Origin: Cryoendolithus antarcticus
Lineage: Eukaryota; Ascomycota; Dothideomycetes; Cladosporiales; Cladosporiaceae
NCBI GenBank assembly: GCA_002077065.1
Contig: NAJO01000001.1
Location: 1,178,001-1,242,000 of the forward strand
Direction: 5' to 3'
DNA: 64,000 nt
Shown here: positions 20,572 to 30,824 of the stretch, piece after piece
How the letters are laid out: each line of letters starts with the position of its first letter
Numbering within the stretch: the stretch's first letter is position 1
Program-made: the position numbers and the translations under genes
The notes under the pieces: generated by a model
Told to the model about the DNA's origin: nothing
The model's input: the letters and a program-made list of their open reading frames with translations, nothing else
Database searches by the model: none

Positions 20572-22165
20572 TCACTTCAACCACTGCACCTTCCCTCCTC
20601 CGGCTCTCTCGATTTCCCTCTCCACCATTTCGGCGATCATGCCCAGCACACCAGTCCCTCCTATGCAAGCTCCAGCCTCCAGATGCTGCGCAAGACCACT
20701 TAAAGTCTTGAAGCTCCTCATCTTTTTCGTGCTGCCGGACAGTCCCAGCAATGCTGTAGGACAGTGGAAGATGCTCGGAGCATGTGTGATGGAGCCGAGA
20801 TGCTGCTGTAGATCGTACTGCTTGCGGAAGGTGCAGGAGCAGAGGTGACCGGGCCATTGGCCTGCGGCGTTGGGGTTGATAGCCATGGACAGCGAGAATG
20901 AAGTCGGGGTGACCACAGGTGAAGCGCCGTTCAGGAAGTACCACTCCCGAGCAGCATGGTGACGAACGGACGGGCCAGGCATGCTACTCCCCTCTCCATA
21001 GCCTTCGCTACCGACGATGCTTGCAGATGGGGTGAGCATGACTCCACTGCTCGCGGAAAGTGTGCTACCAGCGTAGGTGCCATTCGCGGGTGCAATGCTA
21101 TGGCCGACGCTCATGTTGGTAGGCGTGAGCACCACACCACTTGCATCCAGGATTGAGAGGCTGTCGATTGTGGGCGTCGATCTAGGCAGCGCTGTGGCAC
21201 TGACACCGCGATCATTTTCGACAGCCGCGTGACTAACAGTGCCGCTGGCCCCGGTGATGTGGCGGTTGACGTCGTACTTTGCAACGACCGAATTCTGTTT
21301 CTCACGTGTCATACCAGACTTCCACGTGTTGCTCTCGAGGTGGAACAGCAGTGCAGACGGTGATGTGAACACCCCAGTACACCGGTCTGACAGAGGGCAT
21401 TTCATTTCGCTTTTGCGGCTTATGCTTCAACGAGTTCCTGTGCTGTTGCAAGGCCTTCAGGCTCTTGAACTTCCGGTTGTGCGATTCTCAGAACAACTTA
21501 ATCTCTTCGCGGCGTGCGAGCTGGGTGACAGTATCTTGAGCATCTGCCGCCTTGCGCGTTGCCGCTTCGATCACAAGCGCATGGCCGATACTGTCCAGGT
21601 GGTGGTTGAGCGCAACGTCCGTCTTGAAAGCTCGATCGCACGTAGCGCATTCGTAGCTGCCGATGTGCGCATACTCACGGAGATGCTGAGCGAGGGCATT
21701 GGCAGAATTGAAGTCCAGGTCGTGCTCGAGGCAAAACAGGTGATTTGACGTCTTCTGATGACCGAAGAGGGTGGCGGAATTGCGGAACGCCTGATGGCAA
21801 TGCGGGGAAGGGTGATGGGCATCTCTGATATGCTGTGCGAGGGCGGCCGCATCCTTGAGAATGCCACGCGAACAGTGAAGGCAAGGGAACTTGATGGTGT
21901 GTTTGTCCAGTATATGTGACTGCAGACGACTATTGGTGAAGCCGCCTCTATTGCACGAGCCACAGTCTTTGTCCGCGCGAAGGGCGAGGTTCTCGATAGC
22001 AGTTTCGCCTTTGATGTGCTGAGAACTGTGGCGATGAGCGGTGAGAGGCTTCTGGAGACTTAACAGCGCACCGCAGTGGATGAACCTGAGGCCCTTTGCA
22101 ACGCCGTGGGCTTCCAGGCTCGCAGGACTCGAGAAGCTTTCCCCACAAATGCAGCGGTGAGCCAT
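20572..22165 (-). pseudogene. Degenerate multi-finger C2H2 zinc-finger gene, probably broken
   Basis: The frame from the ATG at 22165 carries several C2H2-like fingers (MAHRCICGESFSSPASLEAH, FPCLHCSRGILKDAAALAQH, YECATCDRAFKTDVALNHH) and ends at TGA 21490-21488. Past the TGA the same frame continues as ESHNRKFKSLKALQQHRNSL, another finger, so the stop probably replaced a Cys codon. About 60 nt later similarity moves one frame over to the ORF from 21405, which opens with KCPLSDRCTGVFTSPSALLF. It ends in a conserved-looking tail (FKTLSGLAQHLEAGAC, then ERAGGGKVQWLK). Several fingers lack a ligand. An unusual intron is not excluded, but I saw no good splice sites. It belongs to the same decayed island as the F-box-like pair. 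Confidence 0.65.
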
Positions 22166-22399
22166 GGTGGCGAGTAGAGGATTGCGGATTGAGTGAACTG
22201 ACTTTGCTAGGTGAGTCCAAGAAGTGGTGGTGCGCTGATGTTTGATACCGAGCGAGAACCTTCGTCCCGTGCACAGACTGTGAGAATGACGAGGAAGGTG
22301 CGAACCATCAACGTATCCTCGACTTCCTTTGTCATCTGTCTTGAAGGATCACAATGTTACAGTAGCTGGGTGAGGGGAAGACGATAGTGTAGACTTTCC

Positions 22400-24107
22400 T
22401 CATCGTGCCTTGACACTGCCGACGATTTCATGCACCTTCATGTCCATACCCACCCAAAACTTCTTCCCTCTCCACTCGACTGTCGTACCACCCCAGAAAG
22501 CCCACAGCCATATCGGCAGCGCGAGCGCTTCGCGGCCAATCCAAGCACACACCCATTGCCCAAAAGGTCGCCGTGAGCGACCAGGCGGCGGGCGAGCAAA
22601 CGCCGGTGTATCTTCATCCACCTCAATGGACTTGCTAGAATGCAGCAGGTTGTACAAGGTCCAGTCTGCGCCGCACCAGATGCTGATACTGAGTAGCCAG
22701 AACAGTGCGAATGAGCTCCATGTGTGAGGGACGCCGAGTTTGTCATGGAAGACTGGTAAAGTGGAGACGGCGAAGGCGCCATACATAGAGCAGAGGAAGC
22801 TTTCGGTTCCTGGCTCCACCAGAGTGGCGAGCGTGACCGTGAACTTCCGGACTCGCAGCCATCTCACTCTCCGACTCCAGTACTCCTTAACGCTCATGTT
22901 GGCCATCGGCTGTATTGCTAGGTCGCCAAAGCAGCAAGCATGCTTCCCCCACTTCTCACCTTGCAGCTCTTCGGGCACTTGCTGCTTCCAGAGTAGGTCT
23001 CCGATCAAGTGATCTTCGCAGATGTTCTCACTGAAGAAGTCGATGCCCTTACCATTCGTTAGACTGTCCAAGTGGCTGCGACGAAACATGGTGCTCTTCC
23101 CCACGATACAAGGAGCTACCAGGACCGTGTTGATGGCAATGTAAAACTTCGCGTGAGCTGAGCCGAGGAACATCTCCTCGAGTCTCCCGCCGCCGATTGA
23201 GGATGCTGTGCGGTCCTTGTTAGTGTTTGACAGAGTATCGGCGCCGGAGGATCCTGTCGTGCGCAGGTGACCGTGCGATGCGTCCAAGAGGCCATGCGTC
23301 TCCTGTCTCGCACTCGTACCCAAGGTGTCGACCACGAGAGGCAGCTGATGGACGAATTTGTTCTTTCTCGCTTGCCCCCGGCCTTCGAGTGTCGCCACCA
23401 TGCGGCTGCAGACGCTTCTCGCCACCCAGACATTGCAGTCGATGATCCAGATGTGATTACCTACAGCCTCGCGATAGGCGCGGCTCATATTGCGAATCTT
23501 CGGGTTTGGACCAAGTCGCGGGCCACCATTCGACAAAAGAGGGTCATCATCTTCGATTAAAATCTTGGCATCATGGTCTGGAAAATCCTCGAGAAGGCGT
23601 TGCAGCACGGGCAGAGCAGGATCGCTGCTCGACGAGACACAGAAGCGGACATGTAGCCTGTTCTTGGGATATGTCTGCCTGAATGTCGACGCTAGACAGT
23701 CGTACATAGACGGCTCGAGACCTTTGACCGGCCGAATGATGGTGACATCTGGTGCATCGGAGCCCCGTTGGACACGTGGTGGTACGCGTGAAAGGTAACG
23801 GCGACTATACGCAATCAGTCTCGATCTACGTTTACTCGCAGAATAACACTTGCTGCTCTCACATTTGAATGTACCCGATGCTGCAGACCAATGCGATAAA
23901 GATATACCAGCCGAGACAGATGCTGGCAATCCACAACATTATCGTGGAGGCGCCATGGTCGTAGTCTGGCGCCTTCAACTCAGCGCCCACACCAAACATA
24001 GGAAACGCGCCTGCGGATAACTTGATTAAGGAGGCATCGCAAAGGTAAGTCCTCGGCATGAAGTGAGGAAGGCGTTCGTTATATGTGAGCTTTGGTCTTG
24101 GCAGCAT
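22400..24107 (-). CDS. Ceramide glucosyltransferase (GT21)
   Basis: Two exons: 24107-23863 and 23804-22400, with a 58-nt intron (GTGAGA...TATAG, phase 2), giving about 549 residues. Exon 1 holds the N-terminal membrane anchor (MLWIASICLGWYIFIALVCS). Exon 2 has the GT21 core: VTIIRPVKGLEP, PKNRLHVRFCVSSSSDPA, the D2-type motif IIDCNVWV, the D3-region FFSENICEDHLIGD, and the (Q/R)xxRW box as RRVRW. Hydrophobic spans follow near the C-terminus. The enzyme makes glucosylceramide from ceramide and UDP-glucose on Golgi/ER membranes, and in fungi it affects polarity and virulence. The start is uncertain, because later ATGs in exon 1 (for example the one before the anchor) are possible. Confidence 0.9.
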
Positions 24108-24242
24108 TGAGTTTGTCTCGGCATTGGCTTCGAACCCTCCCAAAAGAACGGCTTCTGTTTACACCGACAATCGCATTACCGGCAGTGAGACACTATCGCA
24201 AGGGGAAGACATGCATATCCACACTAACACTTCGTCTAGACA
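24108..24242. promoter_or_regulatory. 135-bp bidirectional promoter, glucosyltransferase/GFA
   Basis: The start codons of two divergent genes are only 135 bp apart, so they probably share a promoter. A CTAAC followed by a CTAG acceptor-like site just before the GFA ATG could also mark a 5'-UTR intron. Confidence 0.5.
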
Positions 24243-24656
24243 ATGCCATCCTACGCGAGCGCGCCTCTCAAGGCGACATGCCACTGCGGCGTTGTGACTC
24301 TCGAGGTACCCCACCGACCGCGCGAGATCAACGAATGTCAATGCACCATCTGCAGACGGTACGGAGCAGCGTGGGCCTACTATCCGCCGAAGGAAGTCAA
24401 GATCACTGTCAAGGATGGCTCGCCGACCAAGGCATACGTCTGGGGTGACAAGGAGAGCGAGTTCCACTTCTGCTCTGTGTGCGGCTGCGATATGTACTGG
24501 AAGGCAATTGAGGATCGCCCAGAGATGGGTGTGAACACGAGAATGATGGATCCTGATGAGCTTCACACGGTGACACGCAAGATCGATTACGAGGTGCTCA
24601 CGACGTGCTTGAAGGCGGGAGCAGAGGCGCATCCCCAGGACAAGGCTCAGTACTGA
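24243..24656 (+). CDS. GFA/CENP-V-type zinc-binding protein
   Basis: 137 residues, one exon. The GFA fold (glutathione-dependent formaldehyde-activating enzyme-like, also in CENP-V) is shown by the cysteine pattern: CHCG at residues 13-16, CQCTICRRYG from residue 32, and FHFCSVCGCDMYW later. These cysteines bind a structural and a catalytic zinc. The family size of about 130-150 residues fits. Members form S-hydroxymethylglutathione from formaldehyde or are of unknown function, and the sequence does not settle which. It shares a short divergent promoter with the ceramide glucosyltransferase gene. Confidence 0.9.
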   Translation: MPSYASAPLKATCHCGVVTLEVPHRPREINECQCTICRRYGAAWAYYPPKEVKITVKDGSPTKAYVWGDKESEFHFCSVCGCDMYWKAIEDRPEMGVNTRMMDPDELHTVTRKIDYEVLTTCLKAGAEAHPQDKAQY

Positions 24657-25462
24657 GGCCCGTACTGCTCTTTACCGCACGTAGGCAATGTCTGCGACAT
24701 GCCTATCACAGTCGAATGGCACTGTGCCACAGCAGCCATCTGGCGCTCAGGGCCTGGAGTCTTGGGGATGTGGTACGTGTGCAGTGCACACAGTAGACAC
24801 TGCCACGAGTGAAAGGACATTCGGACAATATCCCGTTCAACCGGGAGGGCCCATAGCGATAGTGAGCACCTCAGAGGCTAGAGTGGGAGAGCAAGTACCC
24901 AAGATGTCGGTCGATCGACTGGTAGAGATTACGACGAGATGCCTTTCTGCTCAGTCTGTGCCTTCCAGTCCGGGTGCAGCTTACTACATGCCATGCAATT
25001 CCACACTTGACTGTATATTCCTGTGCGCAGCTTCCGAGAAGGCTCTGAACGACCGCGACAACTTCCCATTGCGCTGGCAATGAGCAAGTTCGTCCAGCAG
25101 CGTTGTCTGTCTGCTTCTCCACAATATTCAGATGATTATAATGCTCATTTGAGCTTGACCGCGACAGTGAAACCTCGTGACACAATGTCTATGAGAGCAG
25201 ACGATCTGTAAAATCTGAAGGTGGTCTCACCTAGGTCGAGGCATTTATCCACTATCGCAGGTGTCATTGAAGCAGCACATGAATATTCAGACTTTTGGAT
25301 AGAGCGACAATGTTCCACGAGTCGGCGTTAAGCGGACGTAAGCGCAAACGCGCTTCGCGACCGTCCCAAAGAGGCAGTATGATGATTGGAAAGTCAACAC
25401 TGAGCAGAAACATATGTTATCGCTACCTTGAGAATTAGCACAAGGGCTGGGATTAACAAAAC
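24657..25462. other. Intergenic, 806 bp, contains left direct repeat
   Basis: No supported gene; a plus-strand ORF at 24688-25083 (131 aa) looks random. The stretch holds the left copy of a diverged direct repeat (25252-25299) and the promoter of the coiled-coil gene. Confidence 0.5.
25252..25299 (+). repeat. Left copy of a diverged 48-bp direct repeat
   Basis: Matches 27375-27422 at 36 of 48 positions without gaps by hand count. There is an exact 11-mer at the start (CTATCGCAGGT) and an exact 14-mer at the end (TTCAGACTTTTGGA). It ends 163 bp before the ATG of the coiled-coil gene. Weaker similarity may extend on both sides. Confidence 0.7.
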
Positions 25463-27181
25463 ATGGATTCGAGTCGCCTTCCATCGTCACCGCCGCAAAG
25501 TGCTACCCCAAGCGACATGCGCTCTTCATCGCCGGCACCTGATGCAACACCCGGCGGCGGTGGACTCCAACCCTCACCACTATTCAAAGCCAAAATGTCC
25601 ATCATACCCTCATCTGGTGGTCTGTTCTCGCCATCCAAGGAAGAACCCAATTCGCTTCGTAGCGACGCGATCGACGGTCCCGAGGACTTTACGATCCACC
25701 TGGTAGACTACATGGCTGGACAGCCTGCGCGCATACAAACGCGCTCAACGATGTCTGGAACGCCAGCAATGACCCGTGAGAGAGACGACTCAATGCGAAG
25801 ATCACCACTCAAAGATCTTGACTCTCCGCCGCGCAGCATTAGCGGCAGTGGTAGGCTGGGGCGCACGAGATTAGCACTGTCTTCTTCACCACCACGAGAG
25901 AGAGAAGCACCGGGTGCTGTGGCCTTCATGCGCTCGCACATCGAGCGCCTCGAGGAAGATCTTGCAGCAGAGCGACGTATGCGTGAGGCGGACATAGCTG
26001 CACATACGATTGAAATTGAGCGCGTCACGTCACTGCATCGCGAGGAGCTGAAAGCGACACTTGAGGAGCTACAGAGTGTGAAGCGGGCACGGGAGACCGA
26101 TATCAAGAGCGTTGCGGCGCAGTATACGGAGCAGGTCAGAGTAGCATTCGAGCAGGAGCGAAAGCGGCACGAAGAGGAGCTTAACTGCGTCCGGAATGAG
26201 ATTGTGCGGCCGAGCGAGAAGAATGCCGAGGACGATGTCGATGACACAATTGTCGTGGAGCAAGAGCGACTCAAGCACCTCCAAGACGTTGACCGCCTGG
26301 AAGCTCAGCACAACAAAGCTCTCGAGGATGCCGCCGAGGAGATAAAGGAGCTGCAGGCGCAGCTGGGACAGAGAACGCAGGGCATACCCACCGCGGAGAG
26401 AGAGCAACGCCAGGTCGCAGATGAGCTGAAGCGGGTGAAGAAGATCACCAAGGACCATCTGCAAGCGGCTCAAGACGAGATTGATCAGCTGCAAGCGGAG
26501 CTAGACAGGCAGAAGCCAGTGGCAGAAGAACTTGACGAAGCGAGGGAGACGATCCGGGGGTTCGAAGCACAGGCTGCAGAAGCTGCAGCATCTTCAAAGC
26601 GAGCTGGGGCATTGCAGCATGAATTGCTAGAGCTGCGACTTCAGATTGCCGCCCGGGACGAACGCATCACGGAGCTGTCAAACGAGCTCCAGACTCGAAC
26701 AAAGCAGTCACAACCTACGCAGCAAGCTCCCACACCTCGGCCGCAAAATTCAACTATTGCGGCGGCTCAGCTCGCCCTTCGTACAGAAGACTACAACCGC
26801 GCCACAGCACATGCGCACGATCTCGAGCGTCTCAATGCTCGCTACACCAAGCAACTTCAGACCGCAAATTGCACAACAGACACTCTGAGGGCCTTTCACA
26901 CAGCCGAGCTGCAGCGCATGGCGGCAGAGCACGAGCGAGAGAAGGCTGCAGAACTTGACGGTCTGCGACGACAGCTCACTGCGTCACAGCGAGAGAGTAA
27001 GACCCCCAAGGCGAGTACCGCGCAGATCACTGAAGAGCTTGCCAAGCAGGCGCTAAGGATCAGTGAGCTGGAGAAGCTGAATAAGGAGTTGGGGAATCAG
27101 CTTATGAGGGCTTGGGGGCGGGAGGAGTTTGGTGATACGGGGGAGAAGCAGAAGTATCGGTATAAGTATGTGAAGGCTTGA
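25463..27181 (+). CDS. Intronless long coiled-coil protein, unknown function
   Basis: 572 residues. The first about 145 are disordered and rich in Ser/Pro with SP/TP sites (SSPAPD, PSPLFKAK, SPLKDLDSPP), which could be CDK targets. From about residue 150 to near the end the sequence is a nearly unbroken heptad-type coiled coil (IERLEEDLAAERRMREADI, LKHLQDVDRLEAQHNKALED, ELEKLNKELGNQL). The end, MRAWGREEFGDTGEKQKYRY followed by KYVKA, looks like a conserved C-terminal motif. The layout suggests a cytoskeletal, septum or spindle-pole scaffold, but I cannot name the family. The gene has no intron and is bracketed by the 48-bp direct repeats. Confidence 0.8.
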   Translation: MDSSRLPSSPPQSATPSDMRSSSPAPDATPGGGGLQPSPLFKAKMSIIPSSGGLFSPSKEEPNSLRSDAIDGPEDFTIHLVDYMAGQPARIQTRSTMSGTPAMTRERDDSMRRSPLKDLDSPPRSISGSGRLGRTRLALSSSPPREREAPGAVAFMRSHIERLEEDLAAERRMREADIAAHTIEIERVTSLHREELKATLEELQSVKRARETDIKSVAAQYTEQVRVAFEQERKRHEEELNCVRNEIVRPSEKNAEDDVDDTIVVEQERLKHLQDVDRLEAQHNKALEDAAEEIKELQAQLGQRTQGIPTAEREQRQVADELKRVKKITKDHLQAAQDEIDQLQAELDRQKPVAEELDEARETIRGFEAQAAEAAASSKRAGALQHELLELRLQIAARDERITELSNELQTRTKQSQPTQQAPTPRPQNSTIAAAQLALRTEDYNRATAHAHDLERLNARYTKQLQTANCTTDTLRAFHTAELQRMAAEHEREKAAELDGLRRQLTASQRESKTPKASTAQITEELAKQALRISELEKLNKELGNQLMRAWGREEFGDTGEKQKYRYKYVKA

Positions 27182-27571
27182 GGCGTTGGGATTCGAATAG
27201 AGCACTGTTGTCGGAGTATTGTGCCCCCACCTCTCCAAAGATTCGAAACGTTGATAATGCTTTAATGCTAGATCATGACAGTAGTGCACTACATCGCAAT
27301 GTCCGTGAGCGTCGAGACCAGCGCCAAAACATTAACAAGTCTGCCCCACCTATGGGTGTTGAGCACGACTTGCGCTATCGCAGGTATACTGATAGTAGCC
27401 CAAGGAATTTCAGACTTTTGGAGGGGGCGGAGGTAGTACCACTGCCACGTGCCTGCATAAGGTAGTAGTGACTTGTGCGAGAGGCATTTCCATGGAGACC
27501 GGACAATTGTGTACGCACGCTTCAACGCTACGCAACCTAGGCATTCCAGCGTTCCGACTCTGTGAAATTGA
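27182..27571. other. Intergenic, 390 bp, contains right direct repeat
   Basis: Convergent spacer between the coiled-coil gene and the two-exon unknown gene. It holds the right repeat copy (27375-27422), 193 bp after the stop. No gene is seen. Confidence 0.55.
27375..27422 (+). repeat. Right copy of a diverged 48-bp direct repeat
   Basis: Partner of 25252-25299, same orientation, 36 of 48 identical by eye. The two together flank the coiled-coil gene. Confidence 0.7.
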
Positions 27572-28430
27572 TCATTTGAAGATCTTGCCGAATCCTCCGT
27601 GCTCGTACTGCCTCACGGTTTCAACAGTCTGCTGCTCGACATCCTTCGTCCAGACCTCGACAAGGACACCGCGCTTGGCGTCCCCTGCGACAAAGTCAAT
27701 CTATGCGATCCGTGTCACCAACTACACATGAAGTTGACTTACAGCCCACCCTCCGCTCCTGGTTATCTGGCAGCTTCCACGGAGGTCCACAAATGATACC
27801 TGGTATTCGGTCTTGCATACCCCTAGGATCCACTGACAAGGCCACAAGACCTAGCAATATTGGAAGATCGCCCACTAGGCCGCCGGAGTGTGGATCGGCG
27901 CCGAGGCTTCGCTCGCCCATTTGTGAATAGCGGTCTGGGAATAATTTCTTCGCCCACTCTTGACCATGATGTTGATAGATCAACTTCTCTTCCGCCGCAT
28001 CATATGTGACATACGATATCGTCCTCGGGCGATCGACGTCGGCTTCGACTGTCTTGAAGTGGATGTGGCTCCAGTCATTAGTTGCGTTTCTGGGAAGGGA
28101 CGCTTGACTACGATCGGACGTGTCATTATCGTTGCCATCGTGTATAATGCGCTGCGTTGCATCGCAATTAACGACCCAGATGTTCGCCTTGTTGAAATAC
28201 ATCGAGCACGTCCCATATGGCTTCAATTGTAGAGACTCAGGCGTGCCAGACACTCGTATCGTTGCGCCGCTGTCATGGTAGAAGAGCGCATAGTCGCTCC
28301 AACCCGGCCAGTCCTTGTACGTGTTCTTTCCCTGCCCCCGAGGGGGGCGCCAGTCGCCATCTACCTGCCGTTCGTGGCCGTTGTCATTGGCGTGCAGGCC
28401 TTTCATGCGAAAGTAGTACTCGAAGGACAT
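27572..28430 (-). CDS. Two-exon protein of unknown family, about 266 residues
   Basis: Exon 1 is 28430-27743 and exon 2 is 27684-27572. They are joined across a 58-nt intron with a perfect GTAAGT donor and a CGCAG acceptor, phase 1. Without splicing the frame ends within 16 codons of the donor. With splicing it continues as VGWDAKRGVLVEVWTKDVEQ to IFK-stop. The N-terminus MSFEYYFRMKGLHANDNG is followed by a Trp/Tyr/Gly-rich region (DWPGWSDYALFYHDSGATIR, WSHIHFKTVEADVDRP, TISYVTYDAAEEKLIYQHHG) suggesting a beta-rich fold. No signal peptide or membrane span is visible. I do not recognise the family. Confidence 0.65.
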
Positions 28431-30824
28431 GGTTGTGTAACGCAGTCTTTTGTCTGCCTCTAGACGCGAGCGGCTCTGATTTCGGCAGCTGGTACTCGTG
28501 AATCACTTCCACTCTTCAGATCGAGTTATCTTGCAAGTGCTGTCCGACAGCGCCAGGCAAGCGACGATGAAGCCTAGATAAGCATCGGCGCCTCCATGCC
28601 TCTCGGAAGAGTAGCGACAGGCTGCTGCTCTCTCTGTCGAGACACTCGACACCATGAAGCATCGGCGGCTCCGTGACCGGTGAGGGCCATCACTACCTCA
28701 TAGTCAATTGACCAGTAGCATGCAGCAGTGAGTACAGCTAAAGACGGTAGCTCCCCCTTAGCGCTACCACCTTCTAATCGGCATTGATGCGATCGATCGT
28801 CAAGTGTCTGGAAGGTCGCCCCTCGACTCTAATCCGTGTATCCCGTGATCAGTCGACACGCGCTGCTGCTGCTGTCAATGAGCCAGTACTCGGCGACGCT
28901 AACATACGCGACTTGTGACTCCTGAACTGCAATCCATGCTGCAGCATAGCCGTCGGCCATTCGGCCGGACTGAAGCTTAGCCGGGCCATTCTTGAAGTGC
29001 CGGCTACGACGAGCTTAGAGTCCGCGCACAGTACACGTGACTGAGCGCGCTTTGTCACTCGACCCCATTGTGTGGCCAGACGCGTCTACTAAGACGAATG
29101 TGCGGTACACTTATGGACACCAATGCCGAGACATGGGTAGGCTCCGCCGTGAGGGATTCGACGTACGCGGTGACTGATGCCCTACCGGGGCTCCTAGGCT
29201 TGCAAAGCTGCGTACCGCGCCCATAGGAGCGACGCTGGAGGGAGAGTATTACTCGCCGTCAGTCCGCCCCAGTCGAGCATTGATTCCGGTCGCGTCCGAT
29301 CGAGGGCTCAGTACAATCACGTGATGCGGCTGAAAGCCAGCTTCATGGCGATCAGGGTATATAGTAAGGCTCGTGTCATCGCTGCGAGCGGCTTCCGCAG
29401 TCGGGGCGCGGGGCTCATCCACAGAAGAAGTACTTTTGTCTTGGCGCGCTCTCAATGCATGAGAAGGAATTGTGGCCAATCAACTCGGCGCTACAGCGCC
29501 TCGCGGGCGATAGCGTCCAAGCAGTCGGTATGTTTGCAGTGAAGACCACTTCATGTCCTGACTTGCGGCAGTCGCTCCGAGCGTTAGACACTGTCTGGAA
29601 GCCAGCCCGAAGAGAATGCGCCAGACCTGGGCTCGGTCCAGGAAACACGGTGGAAGCCAATGTAGCCCACTCGCGGCGAAGGACCCGATGCCGACGGTCC
29701 GCATATCGAGGCGATTGGCTAAGCGACACATGGTTGCCTTCTTTCTCATGGGGCAGGCCGGGTTGCCGACTAACCAGGATCCGACGCATGTTGCCATTCC
29801 CGGATCCGCAACACCGCCCGGGCCAGTATGCATATTCGGGATGGTGTTGTCGACTCGAGACGTGGTCAGTACCATGGCCACAGAGGAGGCCGTATCAGAC
29901 AGTAGGCTTGTGCAGACCGGTGTCGCGCTACGCTGTTATAGGTCTCATGAAGTCGTTGGCTTTACGAGCAGTGTAGCCTCCGAACGGTATTCATCGCGGC
30001 CTGCGTACGAGCTTGCCTGGGGCCAATTGGTAGCTCGTGCTCCCGCAACCCGACTGCTGTCAATTTCGTACATACGATGCTACCAGCGAGCTGTATCACT
30101 CTCGAGCCGAGCTACGCTTGAGACACCAGGACTGCTAGATGCCTGCTCCAGCCAGCGCCGTGGTCGAGTGCTCGTTGGTCTGAGAATGCATCATAAGTAT
30201 TAGGGCGCACAATGTGTCCGAATGCTCGGGCGATCCGCCAGGTTACAGGTCCTCGATGATGCTGGCCCAGGAGACATGTTGATGACACGGCAGCCAACAC
30301 CATCTGCTTGCAATGCTATGTTATACCGGGTGACAGCACAAAAATGGGTTCGACTCCCGATATTCGATAATGAGGCTATGGGTTTGTGATCCAGTAGCTT
30401 CGAATCGCTCGTCGGACCGATCTGCATCTTCCCTGCGAGGCGATTGAGCCAGATGACGTTCCAGGTAAGAGGCATGGCTCTTTGTGGGCTGATATGAGAT
30501 TTGCCAGATTTCAAGGCGTAGAGGTACCGACAGGGTTCATGCAAGCGGTCTGAGACATGGAAGAATATTGCGTACTGAAGGCGACCGTCGCAAGATACAG
30601 AAGGAAGAGAAGCCTGATCCAATAGGACCATGCTGTGACCTGAGGCGGCCTCTTGGAGGCTTGGCCAATCGAGCGAGAGTTGCGGGTACAGCCGCAGGGC
30701 TTGAGCCGACCTCTCACAAATTTATGCGCAACATACGCCTCCATAGACTGAATACATGACACTAATTTCATTGTTGGCAAGACGGCTTTAGTCAACGACA
30801 CGCAACACGTAAATTGAGACAAGC
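28431..30824. other. Gene-poor stretch, 2.4 kb
   Basis: Overlapping plus-strand ORFs at 29455-29976 and 29616-30203 occupy different frames and match antisense openings, so they look like chance in GC-rich DNA. No splice-supported gene, tRNA or transposon could be made out. The right end is the promoter of NOB1. Confidence 0.5.

Noticed and set aside
29455..30203. Plus-strand ORFs of 173 and 195 residues
   Set aside because: They overlap each other in different frames, have matching antisense openings, and show no domain or splice support.
30335..30365. T-arm-like sequence GGGTTCGACTCCC suggesting a tRNA
   Set aside because: The flanking T stem has only three good pairs, and no matching acceptor stem or D arm is found about 50-90 nt upstream.
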